From Carnimonas bestiolae (GTDB taxonomy: Bacteria > Pseudomonadota > Gammaproteobacteria > Pseudomonadales > Halomonadaceae), in assembly GCF_051251125.1 (NCBI RefSeq), contig NZ_JBPCZL010000014.1: a stretch of 64,000 nt of DNA; one strand, given 5' to 3'. The first letter of the stretch is position 1; every line of letters starts with the position of its first letter. This document shows, in pieces, positions 17,103-26,272 of the stretch. Made by a program: the position numbers and the translations under genes. The notes beneath the pieces are model-generated. The model made no database searches, was not told where the DNA came from, and saw only the letters and a list, made by a program, of their open reading frames with translations.

Positions 17103-19901
17103 TTAATGCGCCTCTTCCCAGTTATTGCCGGACTGCGCTTCTACCAACAATTGCACGTCCAACTGCCCAGCGGCCTGCATACGCGCTTTCACTTCATCGA
17201 TGAAGGCATCGGCATGGGCTTCACGCACTTCGAATACCAGTTCGTCATGCACCTGCATCACCATCATGGCGTCGTGCTGGCAGTCGTGGGCGAGCCAATG
17301 GTCTACGTCGATCATCGCGCGCTTGATGATATCGGCGGCGGTTCCTTGCATCGGCGCGTTGATCGCGGTTCGCTCGGCGGCCTGACGGCGCTGCGCATTG
17401 CGCGAGCCGATTTCGGGCACGTACAAGCGGCGACCAAATACCGTTTCTACGTAACCATCTTCCGCTGCCTGGGCGCGTGTTTGCTCCATGAAGCGTGCCA
17501 CCCCAGGGTAGCGATCAAAGTAGCGGTCGATGTAGGTTTGCGCTTGATTGCGCTCCAGACGCAGCTGTTTGGAAAGCCCCCACGCGCTCATGCCATAGAT
17601 CAAGCCGAAGTTGATCGCCTTGGCACTGCGACGTTGGTCGCTACTGACCTTGTCCAGCGCCACGCCAAACACCTCAGCCGCCGTAGCAGCATGGATATCG
17701 CGGTTTTCAGCAAATGCCGACAGCAGCCCCTTGTCGCCGGACAGGTGCGCCATGATGCGCAGTTCGATCTGCGAATAGTCGGCGGCTACGATCAGATAAC
17801 CGGGGCGCGCAACGAAGGCACGCCGGATCTTGCGCCCTTCCTCGGTGCGCACGGGAATGTTTTGCAGGTTGGGATCAGAGGACGACAAACGCCCGGTCGC
17901 AGTCACGGCCTGATGGTAGCTGGTATGAATGCGCCCATCGTGCGGATCGGTCAGCTGCGGCAGCTTATCGGTGTAGGTCGATTTGAGCTTCGACAGGCCA
18001 CGATGCTCGATAATCAGCTTGGGTAGCGGGAAGTCGAGCGCTAGCTCTTCCAGCACCGCTTCCGCGGTGGATGGTGCGCCTTTGGGCGTTTTCTTGATAA
18101 CCGGCAGCTTCTGCTCTTCGAACAGGATCTCGCCGAGCTGTTTGGGCGACCCTAGGTTGAACTCGCGTCCGGCTAACTCATAGGCTTTGGTGGTCAGGGC
18201 TTCGATGCGCTCGTCCAGTTCGCGGCTCTGCTGCGCAAGCAGCGTCGAATCGATTTCGACACCATTGCGCTCAATGCGTGCCAGCACGGGAATCAGCGGG
18301 GTTTCGAGCGTATCGAGCACGCGCCCCAGCGAACCTTCAGCATCGACTCGTGGCCGCAGCTTCTGATGCAGCCGCAGCGTCACATCGACATCTTCACAGG
18401 CGTATGGCACCGCCTCGGCAAGCTCGACCTGATCGAAGGTGATCTGCTTTGCGCCCTTGCCCGCCACTTCTTCGTATTTAATGGTGGTGTGGCCCAAATG
18501 CGTTAGCGCCAGCGTGTCCATATCGTGGCGATTAGCGGTCGAGTTGAGCACGTAGGACTCCAGCATGGTGTCGAACAACGTGCCTTTGACCTCAATGTCG
18601 TAGCGCGCCAGCACTTCGATATCGTATTTGAGGTTCTGACCAATCTTGGCGATATCCGCGTTTTCCAACAGCGGCTTGAGTGCTTTCAGCACGTCATCGC
18701 GATCGAGCTGTTCTGGCACGCCCAAGTAGCTATGCGCCACCGGAATATAGACAGCCTCGCCCGGCGTTAGCGCCACCCCAATACCCACGATTTCTGCCTG
18801 CATATAGGCCAGGCTGGTGGTTTCCAGATCGAAGCAAAACACCTCGCTTTTTGCCAAGCGCCCCAGCCATTCATCCAGCTCGGCACGCTCGGTCACAGCG
18901 CTGTAGTTCACTTCGCCAAAATCGGCGGGCACCAATGTTTCATCGATGTCGTTCGCTGCTGACGGCGCGCTGCTTTTCGCCGGGGCCTGCGTACTGCCGG
19001 AGGCACTGGCAGCATCGTCGCCCGTGAGTTCGTTAAGCCACCCTTTGAATTCAAGCTGGGTGTATAGCTCAACCAAGGCGTCGCGGTCGGGGCTTGGCAA
19101 CGCCATATCGTCGAGCGACACCGGCAGATCGCAGTCGGTACGAATGGTCGCCAGCTCGTAAGAGAGGAACGCCTGATCGCGATGCTGCTCGAGCTTGGCG
19201 GCCATACTTTTAGCGCCGCGAAACGACAGCGTTGCCAGCTTGTCGGGGTGGTCGTAGATCGCCTTCAGGCCCGCACCATAGCCTTGCAGCATCGCCAACG
19301 CCGTTTTGTTGCCCACTCCCGGCACCCCGGGAATGTTATCGACGGAATCGCCCATCAGCGCCAGGTAATCGATGATCAGCTCGGGCGGGATACCAAATTT
19401 TTTGGTAACGCCTTCGATATCGAGCGTCTCGTTTTTCATGGTGTTAACCAGCGTGATGTGCTGATTCACCAGCTGCGCCATATCCTTGTCGCCGGTAGAA
19501 ATGACCGCATCGCGCGACATTTCGGTGGCGTGGCGCGCCAGCGTGCCGATGACGTCATCGGCTTCGACACCTTCGATGCTTAGAAGCGGCAGCCCCAGCG
19601 CCTTCACGCACGCGTGCAGCGGCTCTATCTGAGCGCGCAGGTCATCCGGCATCGGCGGTCGATTGGCTTTGTAGTCGCTGTAGAGATCATCACGGAAGGT
19701 TTTACCCTTGGCGTCGAAGACCACCGCCATCGGGCTATCGGGGTAGTCGCGCATCAGGCTTTTCAACATCGACACCACACCACGCACCGCGCCGGTGGGC
19801 TGGCCGCTGCTGGTAGAGAGCGGTGGGAGCGCATGAAAGGCGCGGTATAGATAGGCTGAACCATCGACAAACACAAAGGGGGGTGCGGCCTTGGCTGACA
19901 T
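17103..19901 (-). CDS. polA: DNA polymerase I
   Basis: The 932-residue protein has all three PolA parts. The 5'-3' exonuclease is N-terminal (FVDGSAYLYRAFHALPPLS, VFDAKGKTFRDDLY, STGDKDMAQLV). The 3'-5' exonuclease follows (CFDLETTSLAYM). The polymerase domain holds the classical motifs VAADYSQIELRIMAHLSG, RRSAKAINFGLIYGMSAWGL and MQVHDELVFEV. It fills gaps in repair and Okazaki fragment processing. The ATG at 19901 has GGAG nine bases upstream and is preferred over an in-frame TTG at 19913. Confidence 0.96.
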   Translation of the reverse strand: MSAKAAPPFVFVDGSAYLYRAFHALPPLSTSSGQPTGAVRGVVSMLKSLMRDYPDSPMAVVFDAKGKTFRDDLYSDYKANRPPMPDDLRAQIEPLHACVKALGLPLLSIEGVEADDVIGTLARHATEMSRDAVISTGDKDMAQLVNQHITLVNTMKNETLDIEGVTKKFGIPPELIIDYLALMGDSVDNIPGVPGVGNKTALAMLQGYGAGLKAIYDHPDKLATLSFRGAKSMAAKLEQHRDQAFLSYELATIRTDCDLPVSLDDMALPSPDRDALVELYTQLEFKGWLNELTGDDAASASGSTQAPAKSSAPSAANDIDETLVPADFGEVNYSAVTERAELDEWLGRLAKSEVFCFDLETTSLAYMQAEIVGIGVALTPGEAVYIPVAHSYLGVPEQLDRDDVLKALKPLLENADIAKIGQNLKYDIEVLARYDIEVKGTLFDTMLESYVLNSTANRHDMDTLALTHLGHTTIKYEEVAGKGAKQITFDQVELAEAVPYACEDVDVTLRLHQKLRPRVDAEGSLGRVLDTLETPLIPVLARIERNGVEIDSTLLAQQSRELDERIEALTTKAYELAGREFNLGSPKQLGEILFEEQKLPVIKKTPKGAPSTAEAVLEELALDFPLPKLIIEHRGLSKLKSTYTDKLPQLTDPHDGRIHTSYHQAVTATGRLSSSDPNLQNIPVRTEEGRKIRRAFVARPGYLIVAADYSQIELRIMAHLSGDKGLLSAFAENRDIHAATAAEVFGVALDKVSSDQRRSAKAINFGLIYGMSAWGLSKQLRLERNQAQTYIDRYFDRYPGVARFMEQTRAQAAEDGYVETVFGRRLYVPEIGSRNAQRRQAAERTAINAPMQGTAADIIKRAMIDVDHWLAHDCQHDAMMVMQVHDELVFEVREAHADAFIDEVKARMQAAGQLDVQLLVEAQSGNNWEEAH

Positions 19902-20149
19902 CCGAAACTCCAAAATAGGGCGTGCAACGCGTTAGCAAACGCAAGCTATCTGCTCATGATACTTAGCGGGCGGAGTTTTAGCATCCGCTGTCAGCCAAAC
20001 GGCCGCTTGCGCATCCATTATGCCCTCTTGCTGCAGTGCCATGATGCTGAAAAAAGCACCGTTGCTGCGCACGCTTCAGCAAACTCAATAGCCTTGCCGC
20101 CGCATTGGGCCTACACTCAAATTAACGCATGACTTTAAAGGCCACGATC

Positions 20150-20485
20150 ATGACACTAACTCAACGTGCAGCGTTTGCCGCCAGCGCCTCTCTCGCACTT
20201 AGCCTTGCCGCTATTCCTAACGTGCAGGCTGAAGCCGAGCAGCAGCCTCAACAACCGCAGTCCACTCAGCAGCAGGACGCGCCCGATCCTGATATCACAA
20301 CCCATCAGGATAATGGCCGCGAGGTGAAGGAATATCGCGTTAACGGTAAGCTTTACGCGATCAGGATCAAGCCAGCGCACGCGCCGGCCTATTATCTGGT
20401 CGATACCGATGGCGACGGCAACTTCCAGCGTCAGAACGATGACCAGCGTGTGGTGGTGCCGCGTTGGACTATCGCTAGTTGGTAG
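20150..20485 (+). CDS. DUF2782 family secreted protein
   Basis: This 111-residue protein has a signal peptide (MTLTQRAAFAASASLALSLA, cleavage near NVQAEA), a Gln-rich linker and the DUF2782 core (NGREVKEYRVNGKLYAIRIKP, YYLVDTDGDGNFQ, VPRWTIASW). The function is unknown. The family sits between polA and thrB in Pseudomonas and relatives, as here, which supports the call. The ATG at 20150 gives a cleaner signal peptide than the one at 20129. It probably acts in the periplasm. Confidence 0.85.
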   Translation: MTLTQRAAFAASASLALSLAAIPNVQAEAEQQPQQPQSTQQQDAPDPDITTHQDNGREVKEYRVNGKLYAIRIKPAHAPAYYLVDTDGDGNFQRQNDDQRVVVPRWTIASW

Positions 20486-20636
20486 CATTAGCACGATGTT
20501 ACGTTTTTCATCTTCACTGCAAGAATAATTCACCGCAACGCTCGTCGTGTTGAGCGGAGATGATGGTAGAATCTGGGCACGCAAACGTGCGGCAGCGTTC
20601 CGCCCTACTTCTATTCAGTCACGTTCAGGAATCTCG

Positions 20637-21599
20637 ATGGCGGTATTCACACCTTTGACCGATGAGCAGGTCAGCGCGTTTCTAGAACGCTTTGACGTTG
20701 GCCAGTTGGAAAAACTCGAAGAAGTTGCCAGCGGCACGGAAAACTCGACATTTTTCGTGACCACCGATCGCTATCGACTGGTACTGACGTTATTCGAGCA
20801 GGGAGAAGTGGAAGAACTGCCGTTCTTTGTCGATTTGCTCACCTACCTCGATCAACACCAGCTGCCGATTGCCAGCCCGCTGCGCGACCGCCAGGGCAAA
20901 GCGCTGCAGCTGCTGGTTGAGCGTCCAGCGTTGCTGTTCCCACGACTGGGCGGCAGCCATCCTGAGCACCCCAGCGTGGCACAGTGTGCGGCCATCGGCG
21001 ACGCACTGGGGCAGATGCACCGCTGCAGCCAGGGATTTTCCGGCTCGCGCCCCAATCCACGCGATCTGCGTTGGATCGACGCCAACATGCCGAAGGTCAT
21101 GGCCTATCTCAGCGACGATGATCGCCAACTGATGCTCGATACCTTCGATACCATCGAGGAGCAGCTGGCGCCTTCATCGCGCTCATCAAATGAGCTGCCG
21201 CAAGGCGCGCTACATGGCGATCTATTCCGTGACAATACAATGTTCGAAGGCGACAGCCTGAGCGGCCTGATCGACTTCTATAACGGGTGCACCGGCGATC
21301 TGCTGTTTGACCTTGCCATTGTGATCAACGATTGGTGCAGCGATGCCCACGGCGAGCTCGACATTGAACGCTATCAAGCAATTCTCAACGCCTATCAGCA
21401 GCAGCGCCCGCTTACAGCGCGCGAGCGTCAGGTGTGGCCCGCGATGCTCACCATGACGGCGCTGCGCTACTGGCTGTCAAGGCTGCTGGTGATTTACGTC
21501 GATCCGCCGGCGCACTCGCTCACGCCGAAGCCCCCGGAACAGTACCGCGATATGGTCAAGGCGCGCGTTAACCAGCCGGTTGATGCATTGAGCGACTAG
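20637..21599 (+). CDS. thrB: Homoserine kinase, ThrB type II (APH fold)
   Basis: This 320-residue kinase phosphorylates L-homoserine in threonine synthesis. It is of the aminoglycoside-phosphotransferase-like type used by Pseudomonas, not the GHMP type of E. coli. MAVFTPLTDEQVSAFLERF is the typical N-terminus, LHGDLFRDNTMF is the catalytic HGD motif and GLIDFYNGCTGDLLFDLA is the second Asp motif. The ATG at 20637 has AGGAA upstream; the frame extends further left without good start signals. Confidence 0.94.
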   Translation: MAVFTPLTDEQVSAFLERFDVGQLEKLEEVASGTENSTFFVTTDRYRLVLTLFEQGEVEELPFFVDLLTYLDQHQLPIASPLRDRQGKALQLLVERPALLFPRLGGSHPEHPSVAQCAAIGDALGQMHRCSQGFSGSRPNPRDLRWIDANMPKVMAYLSDDDRQLMLDTFDTIEEQLAPSSRSSNELPQGALHGDLFRDNTMFEGDSLSGLIDFYNGCTGDLLFDLAIVINDWCSDAHGELDIERYQAILNAYQQQRPLTARERQVWPAMLTMTALRYWLSRLLVIYVDPPAHSLTPKPPEQYRDMVKARVNQPVDALSD

Positions 21600-21631
21600 C
21601 CTCTTCTACACCCCGCGCCCTCTCGGAAACG

Positions 21632-21675
21632 ACAACGGCCGGAAGCCGCCTATGGCGACTTCCGGCCGTTTTGCT
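21632..21675 (+). terminator. Terminator between thrB and the barrel gene
   Basis: A 12-bp perfect stem, AACGGCCGGAAG at 21634-21645 with its complement at 21659-21670, is followed by TTTT on the plus strand. It lies between convergent genes and may serve both, though the T-run is weaker on the minus side. Confidence 0.8.
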
Positions 21676-21722
21676 ATAGCGCCACTATCACTCAGCGGCG
21701 CAAAGCTTGAGCCATCGAGCGT

Positions 21723-22526
21723 TTAGAAGCCGATACCGAAGCGCACCCCGATAATGTCGCGCTTAGCATCTTCCCCGAATCGCTCGCTGGCACTGCCAAA
21801 CGAGTATGTCTGCTGGCCATCCATGTTAAACGACTGGCGGGTGTAAAAGAGCGTAGTGATATAGGCAAAGCGGGTTGCCTGATTGATCCAGGAGAGCTCG
21901 ACGTAAGGATCCAACTTGTCGTCGGTATCCATGTTCTCGCCTTCGTCCATCTTGATTCTGCCGTTGACCGAGTAATTGGCGCCGGCTTCAGCACGCAGCA
22001 CGTTATAACGATCGACCATCACGTTAAGACCGGCACCCGCGCCCACCTTCCAGACATGCGCAGACTTGGCCCATGCATCACTATCATGGCTGTAGTTAAT
22101 ATACTGATAGCCGCCGTTTAACAGCAGGTCGAACTGGGTATACTGATTGATCCCAAAACGGTAGCCAAGTTGCACCATGGCGTCGGCTGCGTCGCTGTAC
22201 TTGTCGTGCAGATAATTGACTTTGATATCAAACAGCGGGGTATTGGACGAGTTGTAGATATCGAGCCAGCCTTTCCATGTCTGGTACTTGTTACCGTACT
22301 CAAGGAAGGCGCCATAGCTGGCGACGTCGTCACTACCTTTCTCCGTCCATTCTTCGGAATAGCCAGGCTCGTCCCCGTTATACGTGCTCTTCCCCTTGTA
22401 ATGACTATCGGCCAGCTGCCCGCCAACGATAAACATGGAGCCTCCTGCGGCAGACGCCGACGAGGAGTAAACGCCCAAAGCGGCAACGGCGATAGCCGAC
22501 AGCCAGATTCCCTTGCTGAATGTCAT
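21723..22526 (-). CDS. Outer membrane beta-barrel protein, function unknown
   Basis: The 267-residue protein begins with a Sec signal peptide (MTFSKGIWLSAIAVAALGVY, cleavage near SASAAGG). It continues with alternating aromatic/hydrophobic strands (YGAFLEYGNKYQTWKGWLDIYN, AMVQLGYRFGINQYTQFDLLLNGGYQY, FAYITTLFY) and ends in a terminal Phe (GVRFGIGF), the usual BAM signal. It has the appearance of a small 10-12 strand barrel. I recognise no specific family, so adhesin, channel or other roles remain open. A 6-bp hairpin lies in its 5' leader. Confidence 0.7.
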   Translation of the reverse strand: MTFSKGIWLSAIAVAALGVYSSSASAAGGSMFIVGGQLADSHYKGKSTYNGDEPGYSEEWTEKGSDDVASYGAFLEYGNKYQTWKGWLDIYNSSNTPLFDIKVNYLHDKYSDAADAMVQLGYRFGINQYTQFDLLLNGGYQYINYSHDSDAWAKSAHVWKVGAGAGLNVMVDRYNVLRAEAGANYSVNGRIKMDEGENMDTDDKLDPYVELSWINQATRFAYITTLFYTRQSFNMDGQQTYSFGSASERFGEDAKRDIIGVRFGIGF

Positions 22527-22543
22527 GATTTTTTCTCTGAATG

Positions 22544-22560
22544 GCGAGATTAATTCTCGC
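22544..22560 (-). promoter_or_regulatory. Hairpin in the leader of the barrel gene
   Basis: GCGAGA, a five-base loop and TCTCGC form a small stem 18-34 bases upstream of the start codon of the barrel gene. It could be an operator half-pair or a leader hairpin. Confidence 0.3.
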
Positions 22561-22661
22561 TTGTAATGACGAGACGCCCTACTACTACGGCGCCCCTATA
22601 CACGGACGCCGCTATTCACTGCGGTTTTCCCGCTAAAACTGTTTATCTGCCAAGCTCTTAA

Positions 22662-23078
22662 TTAATCGAGCACTTTAAGACGCACCTGCTGCACGCCGTG
22701 TTCCACCATACCCAAACGACTGGCGGCCTTGTGAGTAAGGTCGATCAATCGATTGCCCACGTAAGGACCACGATCGTTAATTGTAACGATTGCATTGCGA
22801 CCATTGCGCAAGTTGGTGACCTGAACCTTGGTACCGAAGGGCAAACTACGATGAGCGGCGGTCATGTCGCTATTGCTGAAAGTTTCGCCGTTAGCAGTGG
22901 TACGACCTTCGAACCAGTCAGCATAGAAAGAGGCTCTGCCACGCATGACAGTTTCCTGAGCGTCGGCATGAGGAATGGAAACAACGCTGATAACAGCAAA
23001 GGAGAAGAAGGCAAAAAACAACGCGAGCATCCGCCCAGCGGCAGACGAAAAAAACGATCTAAATAAATATGAACACAT
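22662..23078 (-). CDS. RlpA-like double-psi beta-barrel protein
   Basis: The 138-residue protein has an N-terminal hydrophobic segment (MLALFFAFFSFAVISVVS) that is probably a signal peptide, then an RlpA-type DPBB domain: GRASFYADWFEGRTTANGE, MTAAHRSLPFGTKVQVTNL, VTINDRGPYVGNRLIDLT. RlpA proteins are septal lytic transglycosylases or binders of denuded glycan. This one lacks a lipobox and the C-terminal SPOR domain of full RlpA, so it is the short secreted form. The ATG at 23078 with GGAAAG upstream is preferred to a longer frame. Confidence 0.82.
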   Translation of the reverse strand: MCSYLFRSFFSSAAGRMLALFFAFFSFAVISVVSIPHADAQETVMRGRASFYADWFEGRTTANGETFSNSDMTAAHRSLPFGTKVQVTNLRNGRNAIVTINDRGPYVGNRLIDLTHKAASRLGMVEHGVQQVRLKVLD

Positions 23079-23431
23079 GTAAATAAACTTTCCTGGCTGC
23101 GCCTGACAAAGGCGGTCACTATGTCGAACATTCCTGTTGGAAAAACTGCTATCAGCCCTGACAACATAAGCAAGGCAACGTTCATCAATCGCTTTCAATT
23201 CACTGCGCAGAGCGCCGTCGAAAAACCGGGCAGCATTCAGCCTGCCCCCTGCTCAAAGACGGTGAACATCTGCATACACTGCGATCAATAATGTCGCGGA
23301 AAATACCTTAAAAGAGCGAAATTGTCTATCTTTTAACCAGCCGTCTATCACGTCTTATCGAATACCCTTAAGGCATGACACCTGACGCCACGGCGGACAA
23401 AACCAACAGCTAACTGGCCTCGACAAGCAAA

Positions 23432-23448
23432 TGCACCAAAGAGGTGCG
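23432..23448 (+). promoter_or_regulatory. NtrC-like binding site upstream of amt
   Basis: TGCACCAAAGAGGTGCG is a near-perfect palindrome matching the NtrC consensus (TGCACC-N5-GGTGCA) with one mismatch. It lies about 180 bp upstream of the sigma-54-like promoter, a normal enhancer distance. A weaker half-site (GCACCA) follows at about 23466. Confidence 0.65.
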
Positions 23449-23624
23449 TTGCGCGCAGTTGAAAGCACCATTTTCTTTCGCCCATTTCTCTTATCAGCCT
23501 CCCGCCTCTTTCCTACCTACTCCTCCGCACCCATGAAAATAAATAACCCACTGATAACGCTAACTTTTATTAAAAATGGAAAGATTCGTGCTACTGCTAC
23601 CCATAGAACACCATTAGACGAATT

Positions 23625-23642
23625 CCGGCACCTCTCCTGCCT
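23625..23642 (+). promoter_or_regulatory. Sigma-54 (RpoN) type promoter for amt
   Basis: GGCACCTCTCCTGC has GG at 23627 and GC at 23639 with the required ten-base spacing, matching the -24/-12 pattern (TGGCAC-N5-TTGC) except for the first T and one T of the -12 element. Together with the upstream NtrC-like site it fits nitrogen-regulated expression. Confidence 0.55.
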
Positions 23643-23698
23643 CCCTAACGACAGCCAGAGCAGCGCCGGAACCCCACGAGTGCGGAGTGATTCCAACA

Positions 23699-25021
23699 AT
23701 GTCTGTAAAACGCGCCTTGTTAGCATTAACCGGATTAGTCGGCGCTGCGCCGTTGACAGCGTTGGCGCAAGCGTCAACGCCGCAATTAAATAGCGGCGAT
23801 ACCGCATGGATGTTAGTGGCAACGGTGTTTGTGCTGATGATGACAATACCCGGCGTTGCCCTGTTCTACGGTGGCATGGCGCGTTCAAAGAACATTCTGT
23901 CGGTATTGGCACAAAGCTTTGCCATTACCGCGCTGGTTAGCATCATCTGGGTGATGTATGGCTACTCACTGGCGTTTGATACAACCGGCATGAGTGCCGA
24001 CTCCATTAACATTCACTCCTTTGTCGGTGGATTTGATCGCGCGTTCCTGTCGGGGCTTGACCTTAATAGCCTTCAGGACACCTTCCCCGAAAGCGTCTGG
24101 ATCATGTTCCAGATGACCTTCGCGATTTTGACGCCCGCGCTGATTATTGGTGCATTCGCTGAACGCATGAAATTTTCCGCCGTGCTGTGGTTCAGCGGGC
24201 TGTGGGTTACCTTCGTGTACTTCCCGATCGCTCACATGGTGTGGGGCGGCGATGGAGCACTGCTGGCCGACGATGGCGTGATCGATTTTGCCGGCGGTAC
24301 GGTGGTGCATATCAACTCGGGTATCGCGGGCCTGGTGGCCTGTCTGGTGCTGGGTAAGCGCAAAGGCTATCCAAGCCTGCACATGGCCCCCAACAATCTT
24401 ATCTTCACCATGATTGGCGGCTGCTTATTGTGGCTTGGCTGGTACGGTTTCAATGCCGGCTCAGCCGGTGCCGCCGACAGCAGCGCAGGCATGGCCATGC
24501 TGGTCACACAGGTGGCAACCTCGGCAGCGGCACTGGGTTGGATGTGCGCCGAGTGGCTGAAAACCGGCAAACCGACTCTGCTAGGCATGGTGACAGGCGC
24601 TATCGCAGGTCTGGTGGCAGTCACTCCTGCAGCAGGCACCTGCGGCCCGATGGGCGCGATTGTGCTGGGCTTGATTGCTGGCGTGGTTAGCTTCTACACC
24701 GCCACCAGCATGAAGCGGGCGTTTGGCTACGACGACTCGTTCGATGTCTTCGGCGTGCATGGTGTGGCAGGTATTCTCGGCTCGGTGCTTACCGGTATTT
24801 TTGCCGCTCCCGCGCTGGGTGGATTCGGCGACGTTACCAACATCGGGTTGCAGCTCTGGATTCAGATCAAGGGCGTACTGTTTACCATCGTCTATACCGG
24901 CGTGATTACCTTCATCTTGCTGAAGCTGATCGATAAAACGCTGGGCCTGCGCGTTAGCGAAGAGCAGGAAGACATCGGCCTCGATCTGGCACAGCACAAC
25001 GAGCGTGGATACAACCTGTAA
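23699..25021 (+). CDS. amtB: Ammonium transporter AmtB
   Basis: This 440-residue Amt/MEP/Rh channel has a signal-like N-terminus (residues 1-24, ending ALAQAS) and 11 membrane segments. Family blocks are VALFYGGMARSKN, FQMTFAILTPALIIGAFAERMKFSA, DFAGGTVVHINSGIAGLVA (with the first pore His) and FDVFGVHGVAGILG (second pore His). It imports ammonium into the cytoplasm. The usual glnK partner is not adjacent. The ATG at 23699 has GGAG upstream; NtrC and sigma-54 signals precede it. Confidence 0.95.
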   Translation: MSVKRALLALTGLVGAAPLTALAQASTPQLNSGDTAWMLVATVFVLMMTIPGVALFYGGMARSKNILSVLAQSFAITALVSIIWVMYGYSLAFDTTGMSADSINIHSFVGGFDRAFLSGLDLNSLQDTFPESVWIMFQMTFAILTPALIIGAFAERMKFSAVLWFSGLWVTFVYFPIAHMVWGGDGALLADDGVIDFAGGTVVHINSGIAGLVACLVLGKRKGYPSLHMAPNNLIFTMIGGCLLWLGWYGFNAGSAGAADSSAGMAMLVTQVATSAAALGWMCAEWLKTGKPTLLGMVTGAIAGLVAVTPAAGTCGPMGAIVLGLIAGVVSFYTATSMKRAFGYDDSFDVFGVHGVAGILGSVLTGIFAAPALGGFGDVTNIGLQLWIQIKGVLFTIVYTGVITFILLKLIDKTLGLRVSEEQEDIGLDLAQHNERGYNL

Positions 25022-25046
25022 CGCCGTTCACTTAAGGCTAACCAAC

Positions 25047-25083
25047 GTAAAGCGGGGCACGTTATTAACGTGCCCCGCTTTAC
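25047..25083 (+). terminator. Terminator after amtB
   Basis: An 18-bp near-perfect stem (GTAAAGCGGGGCACGTTA paired with its complement) lies between the convergent amtB and glutathione peroxidase genes. The T-run is short on both strands, but the hairpin is very stable. Confidence 0.8.
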
Positions 25084-25110
25084 TGTTAGCGCAATAAATC
25101 GAGCGTGCTG

Positions 25111-25656
25111 TTACTGCAGTGCTTCCTTCACCGCCTTCACCAGTACCTCGGCGTCTGGCGTAACGTCGGGCGCGAACCGCGCAATCACACGGTGGTCGCG
25201 ATCAAGCAGGAACTTCTCAAAATTCCAGCTGACTTCAGACTCATCGTCCGGGAGCAGCCCCTTGTCGGCCATTTTCTCCTTGAAGCCACTGCCTTCCGCC
25301 CACTGTTTGCCAGGGGCTTCATCAATCAGCGCTTTATAAAGCGGATGCTTGTCGCCACCCAACACGGTAATTTTGCTGAACATCGGGAACTGCACACCGA
25401 AGGTGCCTCGGCAAAATTCCTGGATATCCTCGTTGGACCCCGGCTCCTGACCGAGGAAGTCGTTGGCCGGGAAGCCCAGTACTTCCAGCCCTTGCTCCTT
25501 GTAGTGCGCGTGGAGTGCTTCCAGCCCTTCATATTGAGACGTCAAACCACACTTGGACGCTACATTGACCACCAGCAACGCCTTGCCAGCGAAATCGGAC
25601 AGCGATGCAGCGCTGCCATCGATGCGTTCAAGAGCAATATTATCTACAGCGGCCAT
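25111..25656 (-). CDS. Glutathione peroxidase family protein
   Basis: The 181-residue thiol peroxidase reduces hydrogen peroxide or lipid hydroperoxides. LLVVNVASKCGLTSQYEGLE carries the catalytic Cys (not selenocysteine); GFPANDFLGQEPGSNEDIQ and the VSWNFEKFLLDRDHRVIARF block with the catalytic Trp and Asn complete the family pattern. The ATG at 25656 has a strong AGGAGG upstream and is preferred over the longer frame. It is probably cytoplasmic and uses glutathione or thioredoxin. Confidence 0.93.
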   Translation of the reverse strand: MAAVDNIALERIDGSAASLSDFAGKALLVVNVASKCGLTSQYEGLEALHAHYKEQGLEVLGFPANDFLGQEPGSNEDIQEFCRGTFGVQFPMFSKITVLGGDKHPLYKALIDEAPGKQWAEGSGFKEKMADKGLLPDDESEVSWNFEKFLLDRDHRVIARFAPDVTPDAEVLVKAVKEALQ

Positions 25657-26003
25657 TATCAAACCTCCTGGTAGTACTGAAAGAATATCGCCAACAGCGA
25701 GCGACAAGCCCCTCGCCAAGGCTCCTTGAACCTGAGCGACGGCACCTTATGCCATCAATGTACAGTCCATACGGCGATCATGACATCATTAATTTTGCTC
25801 CCTTGTTGATAGCCTTCGCGGCCGTGCTCCGATAGGTGATTTTTATCATCGACCGCTCATCGCGGCGCTCAACGGGGCGCAAGCGACGCACCTCGCGCTA
25901 GCGACCGTTGGTGACGCTCTTACTGCAGGGGCGAAATGTCATGCCAGCCCCATGAAACCTACAGATAGAAAGTAATCAACCAATCGCGAATTTTAACTTC
26001 GAG

Positions 26004-26032
26004 TTAACCGCTATTTGCGGAAAGTTTAATAT
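26004..26032 (+). promoter_or_regulatory. Possible sigma-70 promoter of dehydrogenase operon
   Basis: TTAACC at 26004-26009, a 17-base spacer and TAATAT at 26027-26032 fit a sigma-70 promoter in an AT-rich patch. The -35 box is weak. Confidence 0.4.
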
Positions 26033-26140
26033 TACCGAGCTACACTATGAGGCGATTTTGGGAGGGTATTACGGACACCTGTAAGCGACACAAGCGTTGC
26101 CATCACTGCCGCCGATCAGGTAATTTGTATTTAAGAATCC

Positions 26141-26155
26141 GGGTAATCATTACCC
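26141..26155 (+). promoter_or_regulatory. 15-base palindrome, candidate operator
   Basis: GGGTAAT-C-ATTACCC is a perfect odd palindrome with seven-base arms, lying about 110 bp downstream of the proposed promoter and 118 bp before the first gene. Its form fits a dimeric repressor site. Confidence 0.45.
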
Positions 26156-26272
26156 TCCTAACAATTTTCCGCCGCCCAACACCTGTCAGCGCGTCTCGCT
26201 CCAACAGGTTAGGCAAGCGTTGGCGCGCTACGCGGAAACCGGCAATTACCGTGATAAGCAAGGGGACGCTCC

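Larger units (their letters stand above)
23079..23698. other. Long non-coding region between rlpA-like gene and amt
   Basis: No gene is supported in these 620 bases. The right part carries an NtrC-like site and a sigma-54-like promoter for the ammonium transporter. The left part must hold the promoter of the RlpA-like gene, not pinned down here. Confidence 0.55.
25657..26272. other. Long non-coding region before the dehydrogenase operon
   Basis: No gene is supported in 616 bases. It contains a possible sigma-70 promoter near 26004-26032 and a 15-base palindrome at 26141, described separately, giving the dehydrogenase operon a leader of roughly 230 bases. Open frames here have no SD sequence or recognisable protein. 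Confidence 0.5.

Noticed and set aside
17073..18026. A 317-codon open frame on the plus strand
   Set aside because: It is antisense to polA, which is unmistakable.
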